Assembly (NCBI GenBank): GCA_023238725.1
Contig: CM041531.1
Location: 19,180,643 to 19,244,642, forward strand
DNA from: Scortum barcoo
Lineage: Eukaryota; Chordata; Actinopteri; Centrarchiformes; Terapontidae
Length of the DNA stretch: 64,000 nucleotides
Direction: 5' to 3'
Part shown: in pieces, positions 12,501 to 24,792 of the stretch
Position numbering within the stretch: position 1 is the stretch's first letter
Layout: each line of letters opens with the position of its first letter
Position numbers and translations under genes: made by a program
Notes under the pieces: model-generated
Told to the model about the DNA's origin: nothing
Database searches by the model: none
What the model saw: only the letters and a program-made list of their open reading frames with translations

Positions 12501-14908
12501 AAGTGCTCAGTGATCATGGTATTCAAATCACAGCAATAGCAAAGCGCTTCCTCATTTCAGTGTCTGGAAGTGATCCCAGGCAAGGAGGTGTACCACATCT
12601 TAGACTAAGGCTGCACGCTCTCTCTGTTCGCTAACCAAAGGGCTCTTTCCTGTGGTGCTATACGACCATTTATTGAGGCTTAATCAACATGCATTGAATG
12701 GTGCATGTACTTTTTGAACCATTTTAAAGAGCCCTCTGTGCGCTTTAAGCCTCGGCCATGGGGTTGCAAGGTTTTTAACGATATTCTGGCTAAGGGCTAG
12801 AGGCAACAAATAGCTTCTGTCCCTGCAGAACTTTCTCTGTGGCTTTAAGAAGCTTTAAGAATCTTTTTCAATGTGAATTAAAGAAAGGTAGTTATACTAG
12901 CTAGACAGCAGGTGCTACTCAGGTCTCGCACTTCAGTCCCTGTAGGATTGAAAACTGAAGTTTGAGATCATTTGTGCTGATCCAGTCTGGACCTCACTGT
13001 TAACAATCCTGATTAGTCAAAACTCAGCCAAAAGAATGAAACTGAGGAAATGTAAAAGGTAGGCAGCCAGAATAAAGGAGCACAATGATAACTGATCCTC
13101 TATCTCACTGATGAAAGCCCTTGCATTTGCAATAATACTACCTGGGAAAAAAGCACAAGCAATGCACATTTAGGCCTTTAACACAACAAATGCTCAAACT
13201 CACCTGTATGTGAAGCAGCCTATTGTTTTTATTTTTGGTCTCTGCAAGCATTGAGAGTAAATGGTTACTATGGCCGGACAAACAAAGAAAAGACTGATGC
13301 TCAAAGACGTTGAAACTGATACTGCTGTAAGGTCCATCACACAGCTGCAATTATCGATAATAGCCATATATGCAAAATACAACAAAATAAAAATAATCAA
13401 CATTGTGCCACTAAATGTGCTCTTCATTGCAATCACAAACATAACACATCATCTGATTTTGTGCAATGTGTTAGTGAGCCTGTTGTTGCTTTGAAAGACC
13501 ATGGTGACAGAATTTCCATGTGGCGTCACATTTAGATGAAAGACTGCTGTTAAACAATGATTCACAGGCGTAACTCTCCCCGAACACTGAGAAAGTCCAT
13601 TCTCAACTTTGCACCTTTTATATTTTGTACATTATTTAATATAATACATGTACCAGGAACCGGTAGAAATTCCAAAACCTGCCAGAATCTGCTTAGCTAC
13701 ACGGGACTTTTAATCTTCTCCATTGCTATCGTAGTGCCACTTTTTATGCCCTGTAACTAATAGGCCACCGGGTGTGAGCCACATAGGTACCCCGGTGCTA
13801 CAAAAAGACTGTACATGAGTGATGTGGGGGTGCTTCAAAGGGACAAGGCGATGGCGGTGCAGTGTATGGAATGGAAAAAGTCAGCAAGAAAAGAAAACTC
13901 TCCTCTGAACAAGGACATAATCGTTTTGAGGACTCCAGCACATAACCTAAATAATACATTTCAGGTTTTGATATAACTATTACTGCCTGTGAAGAGCTCT
14001 TTGATGTTAATTGAAACCACTGGGCAGCAATCTGCTTTATAGCACTGACAAATAACAGTTTCCTTGGGCAAAGCATTGAAGGTTAGCGAGCAGAAAAGGC
14101 ACATGCTTGCTCCATATGCTCATTCGATATAAATAAAAAAATAAAAAAAAAAAAGAGCTTGTCTTCACGGAGGCAGCACAATATGCTGAGGATAGTCCCT
14201 GGCCGAAGTCGTGGTGAGTGAAAAATGCTGTTTACAATTCCAACAGTACCTTCAGCAGAGGTCCCATGTGGTGCAGGACAAAGCTCGACTGTATTGTTTT
14301 CAGTTGTCCCAGTAGTTTGCTTCCTCTCTTTCATACAGAAACCACAGCTTAACTTGATAACGTAATAATAAAATCTAGGTGGCCCAACAGAAACTCCTGC
14401 ATCGGAAAGATATCATTATTCACAAAGGAGACTGTCTCTTGTATTTCAGATTTTTCAGGCCATACAATAGTTTGAAGCATGGGGGAGAGATGATTGTGGG
14501 GCTGTGGGCTCTGGTTTTAATACAGACACAACACAATGGTCTCTGTCTTCCTTTACTGTGCTTTAGTACTTTCTGGCACGGTCTTTTATTCTCCCCCAGC
14601 TTTTTTAGATGCTCATTATATCACAAAAAGGAGCCTTGTCAAAGGGTCATCCGGATCTGATGCAATGCACAATAACAGAAAACATACCACCATCGTGAGC
14701 ACAAACACATTGGCCAGACCAGTAGAGAGGGCTATTTGATGATAGAAGAAGTTCAAAGTGATGCCCCCCCCCCCCCATCCGATCGCGTATGATACCACAT
14801 CAGAGTGTGCACAGGGATGACCTTGCCTTATGCTGAACCCTGCAGGTCGGACATGAGAGGAGAGGTGCCTGCTTTAGAGGCTGATTCACTGTAGGACAAA
14901 TGACAGGC
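9551..14908. other. Non-coding stretch, no gene recognised
   Basis: Intergenic DNA without supported genes. It contains poly-T at 11029-11043, a run of 13 C at 14764-14776, and unique-looking non-repetitive blocks (for example 11980-12260 and 12530-12900). Those blocks could be conserved non-coding elements, but conservation cannot be tested here. Confidence 0.6.
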
Positions 14909-15085
14909 ATTGCCGAGGAAGGTAATTGGCTTGTCTCCATGTAAAGAGCTGGTACATTGTGATTGTTCACAGAGCCTCAGATCTGAACGTTGAGCCAAAA
15001 AGATTCAGAGAACTTTCTCCTCTTTGACATGTCCCCCATGTCAGTGACTGACAGTGAGAACGTATGGATGATGGTTTATGGTTTG
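14909..15085. repeat. Duplicated non-coding element, copy A
   Basis: This segment shares the same ordered series of blocks with 17033-17210. The blocks are AAGGTAA(T/C)TGGC(T/C)TGTCT; CATN(0-1)TAAAG; TACATT(G/A)TG; TTCAC; CAGATCTGA; AGCCAAAAA; CTCTNTTCCTTGA-like sequence; and GACAGTGNGAANNTNTGNATGAT(G/A)GTTT. Spacing is conserved to within a few bases. It is not low complexity and has no open frame, so it is more likely a duplicated regulatory element than a gene fragment. The two copies are now separated by about 1.95 kb that includes two inserted repeats. Confidence 0.65.
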
Positions 15086-15159
15086 AATGGTGTGGTTTAA
15101 AAATGAAAGTTTTTGTCATCAGTGAAACAAATATAATCTGAAAATAACTAAAGGGAATG

Positions 15160-15597
15160 GCTCAATATTGGGAAATATGTTTTTTGTTTTCTTGTCGAGT
15201 GTTACAGTAGATGAGAGGATCGATACCACTCTTATGTCTGTATAGTAAACGTGACATTAGAACTAGCAGCCTGTTAGCTTAGCTAAGCCCAAAGACTGGA
15301 AACAGGTTGATTTAGCCAGCCTACCTTTGTTATTCTAAGAGTCACTGATTCTCATGTTATGTCTTATTTGTTTAATCCGAACAAAGTTATGGTTTGACAG
15401 GATTTATTATGTGCTTGTTTTGTTGTCACCTTGACTAGTCCACAAAATAACCCCTTGAACTGCAGTTTCTTGTTGTTGCTGCAGTACACTTTAGTTTCAG
15501 TGTGTTCAAAACACGTTTGTGATATTTTTAGGAGTTGGAAACTATATTTAGTTACTTTCAGACAGAGCTAGGCTAACTGTTTCCTGTATTTAAGCTA
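15160..15597. mobile_element. Teleost dispersed repeat with internal inverted arms
   Basis: The segment contains GAGAGGATCGATACCACTCTT, GTTAGCTTAGCTAAGC, CAAAGACTGGAAACAGG and, near the other end, GCTAGGCTAACTGTTTCCTGT followed by TTTAAGCTAAC. I recognise this as an abundant teleost interspersed repeat. The GTTAGCTTA...GGAAACAG...TAGCC blocks at 15272-15325 recur inverted at 15570-15597, so the element can fold into a long imperfect hairpin. It has no coding capacity. It ends exactly where the LINE fragment begins. Its class is not certain (non-autonomous DNA element or SINE-like). Confidence 0.6.
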
Positions 15598-16730
15598 ACA
15601 TCATCTGCAAAAAGCAAAGATGAAATCCTGTGGTTCCCAAACCGGACTCCCTCCGGCCCCTGGCTACGCCTAGAAATCCTGTCCATAAAGATTATGAACA
15701 GGACCGGTGACAAAGGGCAGCCCTGCCGGAGTCCAACATGTACTGGGAACAGGTCTGACTTACTGCCGGCAATGCGAACCAAGCTCCTGCTCCGGTCGTA
15801 CAGAGACCGAACAGCCCTTAGCAAAGGCCCCCGGACCCCATACTCGCGGAGCACTCCCCACAGAATACCACGAGGGACACGGTCGAATGCCTTCTCCAGA
15901 TCCACAAAGCACATGTGGACTGGTTGGGCAAACTCCCATAAACCCTCCAAGCACCCTGTGGAGGGTATAGAGCTGGTCCAGTGTTCCACGACCGGGACGA
16001 AAACCGCATTGTTCCTCCTGAATCCTGAGGGTCGACTATAGGCCGAATTCTCCTCTCCAGTACCCTGGCGTAGACCTTTCCGGGGAGGTTGAGAAGTGTG
16101 ATCCCCCTGTAGTTGGAACACACTCTCCGATCCCCTTTTTTAAAAAGAGGGACCACCACCCCAGTTTGCCACTCCAGAGGCACTGTCCCCAACCTCCATG
16201 CAATGTTGCAGAGGCGTGTCAGCCAAGACAGCCCCACAACATCCAGAGACTTGAGGTACTCTGGGCGGATCTCATCCACCCCAGGCGCCTTGCCACCGAG
16301 GAGCTTGAACTGCCACCTTACTGTGGTGGAGGGGTTTGTGTGCCCGAATGATCCTAGGAGCTATGTTGTCGGGGGCATTACGCCCCTGGTAGGGTCTCCC
16401 ATGGCAAACAGGTCCTAGGTGACGGGCCAGACTAAGAGCGGTTCACAAGCCCACCATGAAGAAAGAATCAACAAGGACCGTTACGTCGCCCGGATTGGTG
16501 TTACCAGGGGCCCCACCCTGGAGCCAGGCCTGGGGCAGGGGCTCGCAGGCGAGCGCCTGGTGGCCGGGTCTTTGCCCACGGGACCCGGCCGGGCTTCAGC
16601 CCGAAATGGCGATGACGTGGGCCCGCCTTCCAGTAGGCTCACCACACCGCAGGAAGGTCCATGAGGGGCCTGGTGCAATGTGGTTTGGGTTAGCAGTCGT
16701 GGCGGGGGGCCTCGACGTCCCAATCCCTGG
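15597..16730 (-). mobile_element. Broken non-LTR retrotransposon (LINE) with reverse transcriptase fragment
   Basis: The minus strand encodes pieces of a reverse transcriptase. In order they are: a segment PEYLKSLDVVGLSWLTRLCN, then GVVVPLFKKGD and NYRGITLLNLPGKVYARVLE (about 16280-16040), then after a frame change CFVDLEKAFDRVPRG (about 15905-15860), GLRQGCPLSPVLF and finally LLFADDV (about 15620-15598), which holds the catalytic Asp pair. The GC-rich stretch 16330-16730 matches my memory of the 5' leader of the same teleost LINE family. The reading frame is shifted between the finger and palm regions. The leader joins directly to the RT region near 16310, implying an internal deletion. The element stops just after the FADD box, so its 3' end is missing. 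The clade is probably RTE/Rex3-related, but I am unsure. Not functional. Confidence 0.85.
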
Positions 16731-17032
16731 AACAAAACTCTGGCTAATTGCATTACAGTTTAAATTATGAAACTTTATTGAAATACATTTTAAAAGCAAT
16801 GCACTTAATTATGATCAACACAATTTTCCCTGTCCCATCCCTGAAATGCTTCCACAAACCTCCAATACTGAAAACGAAACTACATGATTTGAATGTTTTA
16901 TATACTTTGTGTATAATTTAATAGGGCCCACAGTGCATATATGATTCTTTAGCCATGGGAGCTGTGAGGACTTTGATGCCATTCCTCCAATGGGCCACCG
17001 GCGATGAAATTAAATGCCGAGCTTCTGCTGGG
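16731..17032. other. Non-coding spacer between LINE fragment and duplicated element copy B
   Basis: AT-rich unique-looking sequence with no gene or repeat that I can support. Confidence 0.5.
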
Positions 17033-17210
17033 ATTGTTGGACAAGGTAACTGGCCTGTCTGCCATTAAAGGCCCTATACATTATGTTCACTCAAAGGGCC
17101 CCAGATCTGACAGACTCAGCCAAAAAAAGTCAGGCAGGGAACCCTCTGTTCCTTGAAACGTGAACCATAAAGAAGATTGACAGTGTGAATATGTGAATGA
17201 TAGTTTGACG
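17033..17210. repeat. Duplicated non-coding element, copy B
   Basis: This is the counterpart of 14909-15085, with the same blocks in the same order and orientation. It is diverged by many substitutions and small indels, so the duplication is old. It was probably split by the later arrival of the repeat at 15160-15597 and the LINE at 15597-16730. No open frame. Confidence 0.65.
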
Positions 17211-18264
17211 CATAAAAGGAACACAGTGTAATGATGGATTGGGGTGATGGAGGTTGGAGGAAGTCAGATTTAGACATTATAAGATAAAAAAAAAGAAATT
17301 ATTTACAAGATCAAACGATTTTTTTCTCCATGATAGTAGCTCTAAGAAGGCACTGTAGGCTGACATATGTTAATGTGAAAAAAAAGTTGCATGCACATGG
17401 ATCTAGTTTTCACAAAATGACTCAAAGAATATTTTTCAAATATATTCTCCCCCTGGAAGACCAGGACAGAGGACAGGAAATGTAGGTTATAAATAGGAAT
17501 CAAAAGAACCCCCTCCGTTTATTAGTAAGGGATGCCAGAGACACCAACATCTTTGAAAGTGGGAGAGCTTTTGAGCATTTTACAAGACAGGTGAAAGAAA
17601 CATGTGTGTTAAATCACTGTACCCGGCTCACTTGGGTCAGCTCTACCATAAAAGAAAAGAGATTACAAAGGAAACTAATGAAGACACTGATCAAAGTCTG
17701 TAATGGTAATATGTAGCAGGTGTTACAGACCCCTGCACCTCCCCCCCACCACTGCTGCTGCTCCATCCGTGAAACTCTCTCATATATTTCACATGTGCTT
17801 TGATAGGAACAATGGACAGAACACATTTCAGCACTATTCAAAACATGTTATGGGCAATCTGGATGAACTCTGGGAGGGTACTCCAACTGTGGGTGATACA
17901 TAAAGGCAGCCACATTGTACGCATTGTATTTACGGTGCACTTTCATGATCGGTAGTGAGTTGAAAAGGGCTGACGTGGTTGAAGCCCACACTGGCAGTAA
18001 AGCACCTGGATTTAAGATGCATGCAAGAGTTGAAAGAAGGTTGGCGGGGCTTGAGCTGGAGAAGGTTCAAAGCATGATTGCTATTTTTACACATAGGCTA
18101 AGATAAAAGTGGCACTGCTTTTAATTTACAGAAAGGGGGAAGCATATGGAAAATCCATGGATACCAGGATATTTTGAAGAAAATATTTAGCACTTGTTTT
18201 ATTTAAACCCCTTTCCTGAAAAATGTAAAACATCAAAAATATTGCTCAACTGCAGAACATCCAC
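17211..18264. other. Non-coding stretch, no gene recognised
   Basis: Intergenic DNA upstream of the fto promoter. No supported exon, RNA gene or repeat was seen. Confidence 0.55.
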
Positions 18265-18391
18265 CACCACTACTATTACTACAGATAATATCAATGATAA
18301 TAATAATAATAATAATGGTAATACAACAACTACCACTGCTACTACTACTATAATAATAATAGATAGACTAGATACTAGATGACTAGGAATC

Positions 18392-18424
<33 letters not shown>

Positions 18425-18545
18425 TCTAAGAGTTAGAACTTTCTTCTAATTAACATGAAATTACCATGACCAGGATGACTAGGAATGATCACAGACAAAA
18501 TAAATAAATACATAAATAATAATAATGATAATAATAATAACAAAA
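18265..18545. repeat. AAT/ACT-rich trinucleotide microsatellite cluster
   Basis: Several runs of (AAT)n and related ACT/ACA triplets, the longest at about 18392-18424. The plus-strand frame here (Asn/Thr-rich) is an artefact of the repeat. The cluster ends about 150 bp before the CpG-rich fto promoter. Confidence 0.85.
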
Positions 18546-18689
18546 AATAAAAATCTAATAGAAAAATAATTATCGCAGTGTGTAGTGGTTGCTTTTGCCT
18601 TTATATATCTGTTTCATAGTTGTATTCTTTTTGATTCCACAGCCATTTTAAGGGATGAAAACTTGTGTCACTGATCTCAAACCGTGCTG

Positions 18690-19029
18690 AGCGGCTCTTT
18701 TGCAGTTTGTTGATCTGTACCTGCACTGCACCTGCGCAGTGCAACGTCTGGAGCCTGCCGAAGCTGCTTCCGCCGCAAGCACGCCCGCCCTCTGGGACTT
18801 GTAGTCCTCAGCGCTGCGCCCTCGGCGTCTCCTCCGCGAGTCTTCACACAAAAACACATTTTACTGTGAAAATATTGACCACTTGGCTCCAGGTGAAGTA
18901 AAACGAGCGGCTGCACTCGCGTATGTCCTCTGTCATGCGAAAACAGGCTGAGATGTGTTTGTTGGTGCACTACAACAACCAACGTCGCTGCTAATGAAAG
19001 CGAGGCAGTGTAAACACAACTCCAGGAAC
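18690..19029 (+). promoter_or_regulatory. fto: Probable fto promoter and 5' UTR (CpG-rich, TATA-less)
   Basis: A CpG-rich block (about 18690-18860) in otherwise AT-rich surroundings lies immediately upstream of fto exon 1. It contains the core ACTACAAGTCCCAGA on the minus strand (18805-18791), which fits the ZNF143/SIX5-type promoter motif, and CTGCGCAGTGC (18732-18742), which resembles an NRF-1 half-site. No TATA box is evident. In other vertebrates the FTO promoter is shared head-to-head with RPGRIP1L. I could not identify RPGRIP1L exons on the minus strand here, so bidirectionality is open. The transcription start cannot be placed exactly. Confidence 0.6.
18791..18805 (-). promoter_or_regulatory. 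ZNF143/SIX5-type promoter motif
   Basis: The minus-strand sequence ACTACAAGTCCCAGA matches the ACTACAnnTCCCA core typical of CpG-island promoters of widely expressed genes, often bidirectional ones. It lies 225 bp upstream of the fto start codon. Assignment rests on the motif alone. Confidence 0.5.
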
Positions 19030-19071
19030 ATGAAAAGATCGGGTGACAGTGAGGGGGAGAAGAGAAGAAAG
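19030..19071 (+). CDS. fto: fto exon 1 (coding part)
   Basis: The exon encodes 14 residues, MKRSGDSEGEKRRK, and ends at AAG|GTATTG. The start is supported by the Met-Lys-Arg beginning shared with mammalian FTO, by its position just downstream of the CpG-rich promoter, and by the phase-0 donor that fits exon 2. With exon 2 (RRRLLQEL) it forms the basic run KRRKRRR. That is a likely nuclear localisation signal, stronger than the N-terminal basic region of human FTO. The exon is short, so it rests on context more than on length. Confidence 0.8.
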
Positions 19072-22000
19072 GTATTGATAGCGTTTTTCTCCGTTAGGTC
19101 TGGCATATTTCTAAGCCCTGTCGCTCGTTGAATATCTAATGCTCCTTATGCGATGCTGCTGGCCGCTTTTTGAAGGCTAGAGAGCCGCGAATGGCAGCGC
19201 ATACTTCACCTTGCCTGTTTCCTTTATTGTGTTTTCCATCCCCCCCCAGTCTACCACAATGAAGAATTACAGTTACATTAAAACGGTGTTTTTTTTTGTT
19301 TTTTGTTTTTTTTTTAATCACCTAAATACACTGCTGATGAGAAGCTGCAGCCGGCAGGAGGAAAAAAAAACGTCTTCGCAGCATCCCACATTAACTGGAA
19401 ACAGGAGATGAATTGCAGTCTGTGGGATATTTGTGATAAAATAGTACAAGACATAACTATTGTATAGGTTAGTTATTAACATAAAATAAAAAACAAAACA
19501 AAACGAGAGGCAGTGTCAGAGCTTCTTCTGGGATGTGTCTCTGTGAGGATTGATCAATGAATCAGGTGTTGATGGTGTAGAAGCAGCTGAGAGCAGCAGT
19601 AGAAACGAAAGGTAAAGTTAGTGTGCAGTTAGTCTCAGATTTGGCAAGGTGCCAGTAATCAGCTGCTTCAGGCTTTGCTGTACATGCACTGGATAATTAC
19701 TGGAGCTCTGGTGCATAGTGGAAATGATCACCTACCGCCTTAGTGTTGTGATCACTGCTCTTGAATAATGCCCTCTGCATACATGCACATGTGTTGAACC
19801 TGCTGAGGGATAAAAGTGAGATGTGTGCGGGATTATTCTCATTAGACGTGAACACCAAAGGGTTCGTGTGTAACCTGCGACGGCCAACTGTTGCGTGTGC
19901 GTTACGCTGTGCTTTGTGCTGACCTGGGCTCAATCGAGCTCTCGCATGCTGTGCAACCGTAACTTTGCTGTTTGCTGAGATGCTGAAGGAAAGGAAGGAA
20001 AGGGCTCATCTGTGCCCAAAGGCATCCTGGGCTGTTTTCGCCTCCACTCGTCAGTGTCTGTCTGTCTGCCTCCCCCTGTCTGTTTCTCCTCTTATCTCCT
20101 GACTTAGACGCCGTCTGCTGTGGCACATGTGTTTGGATCATGTTAGACAGCAGTGAAACTATGTAGGACGTGGTTCCTCCTGTTTATGAAAGCAACCATG
20201 GCGGCCAGATGAGCGGCTCAGAGAGGGAACTCATTCCAGCTGGCCCTCAGGCAGTCAGGCAGCACTGCACAGACCTAATGGCTTAGCTTCCTTTCTCTTT
20301 AGATAAATAAAAGGATGAGCAAGAGGAACTATAATTGCAAAATGACTATGTGACTTTAGAGCAGCCAAGGAAGGAGCTGCGTGCATTTTGGCCGGTTTTT
20401 ATAACATCAGCAGCTGTATAATGAAACACTTATTGTGCTAACTAATAACTTGGACTGGGTGGTTGTCTTAACCAGGAAGAGAGTGTGTTTGCAGTGCTGC
20501 ACAAAGTGAGAGATGTGCCGTGATGGCTCCACTGTCATTCTGAGTTAGGGAATGCAAGCGCCAACAGATTAGTGCCAAATGAATACACAATCTCCTTTGA
20601 AAATCCCACCACAGCAAGTCAGTATAGCACACTGACAGGTGGGATGTCACAGTCAGTAAATGTATTTTTAAGTGAAATAGAATAGACATTGGCCTGACTG
20701 CCCAAAGAGAATTACTCACACCCCATCCATATGAAATCACATTTATTTTAATTCAACAATCTAATATATATATATATATATGTAAATATATTTTTTACCA
20801 ATACACTGTGGATCTATCAGACATCTTTTGAGACACTAACTCTTTAACTTTTATGCACACAGTAGCTACATTTTCAAAAATCCCCCCCCCCCCCATAGCA
20901 ACATTCAACCTGCCTTTTACCCTAATGAGTTGAAAACATTTCGTTATGTTGTATCGCCATTGTCACCACAGGATGAATTTCCACTCATGCCTTGGCAAGT
21001 GTGAAAACAGCGCTGGCCCTGTCCCTTAACCCGATGTTCTAATGCTGTCTTTGATGCGAGCTTGCCATTTGGACTGTGATGACAAGTATAAAGTGCTGTG
21101 TCGAAACAGGAAGTGTGTGTCTGTGTGTGTGTGAGCGCCAGGCTAAGTAATGATCACACAGGGTCACCAGATGTTGTGAGGTCCCGGGCTCGGCCCAGCC
21201 CATTGCTTAGATCAGCCTCATTGGTTTGCTCTGGTTGTGGCACCTAGTGCAAGCTGTTTAGGGTATTTAATTTCTGAGCACTCATTAAAATGGTTTGTGT
21301 TTCCCTTGGCAATTCTGTTAAATTAACAACTACTGAGGTAAAAGCTGATTATGTGGCCACACATCCAGACATGGTTAATCAATTCCCCCACACAAAATGT
21401 TAGCTGGTGAATTAGTGTACAGGAAACGATTTATGGCGACTAATGCCGACGTCCTGTCATGTCAGGCCCGGTGTTTTAGCAAGAGGGGGGTGTCAGATTC
21501 AGCACATTCAGCAGCTTTGCTCTCTGCCGGCCATCTTTTTCTCCCTTTTAACCCAAGCTACATGCTGCTTGCTCTATTAATGAGCCAATAATGGAGAAAT
21601 AGTGTTGGGTGCTGACATAAAACATGGGTATGGATACCTAAGGCAGGGTAGCACATAAGCTCCAACAGAGCTAGATTTACACCTTGGCTCTGTGTGGAAT
21701 GGTAGAAAAGGGGAACACTCGGCATGGGGGCTCTCACAGCTTCATCAGACCCCCGCCGGTCGAGCTGTGGAAAAGCCAGGTCTCAGAAAAATACGGCTGT
21801 GGCAGATAATGATACCATTACACTAATGGAGCTGGCAAATGAAGGAGAACCCAGATGCCCTGCTTTATTACCGGAGGGGGTCATTTCTTCGCTGCATTCC
21901 TTCCTAATGGCCTGAGCACACAGTATTGATCAGGCTATCATGCTGCTAATCCTCTACAGAATTACTTATCGCCGGCTAGGTGTCGATCCACCGCGTGCCC

Positions 22001-24743
22001 TGCTCTGGCCTTGCCGCTGGGCGGTCGCTGTGTGTCCAGCAGGGACCCACCGGGCCGTTTATCCAGTGATGATTTAGGGCCAAGCAGGGATGTTGTCTGG
22101 GAGGTCTTCAGCAGTGGGCTGGCCAGTTCAATGTGTAAAAAAAAAAAAGGAGGAGGCAAATGAACCTTACAGCTTTCATTTAATTAAGGAGCAGGCAATG
22201 ATGTGGTTCCTCCCTCTTTATGGCCACATTGGCTGCTGTGGAGCAGTGGAAGCTGTGAGGTTGGGTGTTGTTCTCGGTAATTGTGTTGTGCAGTAAATAA
22301 GAACAGGCAGCTTTTGTGCCATCAGAGTCAGCAGCAGCAGGATTCAAGGTTTTCACCGTGCCGTTGGCATGGTTTGATTACAAAGTTTTCTTCATATTAA
22401 TTTCGTTTTGTGTGGCTGAAAATGTAATAATTCCATGTGAAAATGTGTTTTTTTAGGCCTAACTGTGGTGGACCTTGTAGTGGACCCCACTACTCTACTA
22501 CAATTAGAATAGTGGCTTTATGTGAGAATATTTTCTAAATTATTCATGGTGTGCGTTATTTGAACATGACAGAGAGTGGTGTAACCTGGGCCCATTATCA
22601 TTACAAATGAATAGCTGGGTCAGGTAGCACAGAATACTTTGCCCAGGGCTTGTGACCTGTCACATCCTTGGCCCCTTTACTGGGCTCCTGTGTGCATTAG
22701 CATCCTCAGGCCACTGGAAGCGTGGCATTGTAGCATCAGCAGACTGCTCTTGTCACCTCTGGCCTTGGCTAATCAAAGAGTTTACCTTAAGGGGGGCATT
22801 TAGCCCTGTTCGTTAGGGCCACCTCAGTAGCCATAAAGAAGTATTTATATATTTCCATCTGGAACAACCTGTCGTGGCTAGGGAAACTAGCTATTGATCC
22901 AGATATTTAGTCATTTCGTTCTGCGGGCGCCATCAATATTGTGCTAACATCCGTCCACGCGAGGGTTGACCTCAGCCCCGGCCTCTATTTTTCGCTCCCA
23001 TTGGAGTTCAATGATATACTATTCTGAAAAGTAAAATCAATGAATGAATATGAAGTTTTGGTATGTAATATAGTGCAGGCCCAAGGCCCCAGGTCTTTCA
23101 TTGATCTGCTATGTGAGTGTTGGTGAGGGTTGATTAGTCTGCCGCTGAGCTTTCCCTCTACATGTCTTTACCTTGTCTTGCCTATTTGATCTTTGGCTCA
23201 TATATTTGGACTGAGGTGTTTACAGATGAGCTTAGTCAAGCCTGTCTTTACACTAATTCAGTGTGCTGTTTAGTACAAGAATGTCATAACTTGGATTAGA
23301 GTGGAAATAATGAAATGACAGCTGCGGTTTGCTGAGATATTTACAATATTTGTTTTTATTTTCTTGTATTGTTTTGCAGGAGGGTAGATTTTAGCTTTAA
23401 AGATGTCAGTGATGGATGGAGGGTTTGATGATTTCTATTTTGGCCCACTTCTGTGATGTAACTATTAAATTCCCTGAAATGTCCTCCAACTGGTGACATT
23501 TAAACCTAAGCAAGCTGTTCCCTCAATATGAAATGGTAGTTACGTTTATTACCCAGGAGATGGTCCTCTGTTGATGACATTCTGTTATCAGCCATATAAG
23601 GGTTGGGTTAGCTTTTCATGATCAATGTGAGAAATCCTGCACGTCGTTCCCTCACTTCCTTTCACCTTTTTTAAAAAGATTTTATAGCGGTCTGTGTTTA
23701 ATGCATGACATTCTAAAGGTGCATGATGTCTACATTTGGTTTACATCTGGAAGGATATCAACTTTTACAGCCCCGCCTGCATTGTCTCAGGGTACATGGC
23801 TAAGATGACCTGCCACGGACTCCCATATGTGCTTGGGAGGACCTGTGATCTTACTAAACATTTAAATGGAAAAACAGAGATAGCCTCATGCAAGGCATTA
23901 CAGTTTGGGGTGTCTTGGGGGTGGCTGAGCGCCGTGGTGAGTCATGCTGTAACCGAAAGGGTCATCTGCAAAGGTTTCCTCCAAGTACCAGCTGCCATCT
24001 ACTCACCACTGGCTGGTCAGCCAGTACATGACATGAGACAAGATGCAAAATTGAAAAACAGTTCCACCAGAGAGTAAATCAGATATTTCCACAGAATTTC
24101 CACAGATAGGAAGTAACACAGATCATGTCTCACCCATGCAATAGTGCTTAGTTTGATTTCCTCTGGAGAATACAAGCAGATGTATTTTAATGCAATATTC
24201 TTCCAAAAACAAATATTAAAGCTTGACTGTTTTAAAGATTCATTGTATTGTACCACTCTATATACCAATATTTGTATATATTGCTATGTTTAGCACCCAG
24301 AGGGGTTTCTCCTATGGAAGCAGTCACTGGGATTGTCCAAACAGCCCTTGACAGCTTATCTGTCTGACAGCCCCTGCCGAACACCTCATATTAGTGTTGA
24401 GGCATTAGCCACAGATGTCAGCGTACTCACAAACGAGGCCGCGATGTGGATCATGCTAACTGGCCGACCAGATCAGCCGTCAGATTCAATGAGATTACAT
24501 CGAATGTGACCTGCCCAAGTGGGGTTCATCTGTCATGCATGTGTCCCGTCACAAGAGAGACATAGAATAATCAGTTCGATCAATAGATGGCGGCTGCTCA
24601 TTGGACTGCTGCTGAATAAACATGGGAATGACCCTCTCACCTCGTACACAGAGCCAAGGGCCTCCAGGGGGTTCATTAGCCACTCGAGGCTATGATCCGT
24701 CCGAGTCGCTATTTTCCATTTCTGTTTGTTTGGCATTCTGGTG

Positions 24744-24792
<49 letters not shown>

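Noticed and set aside
18194..18382. Asn/Thr-rich plus-strand frame
   Set aside because: Translation of an AAT/ACT microsatellite.
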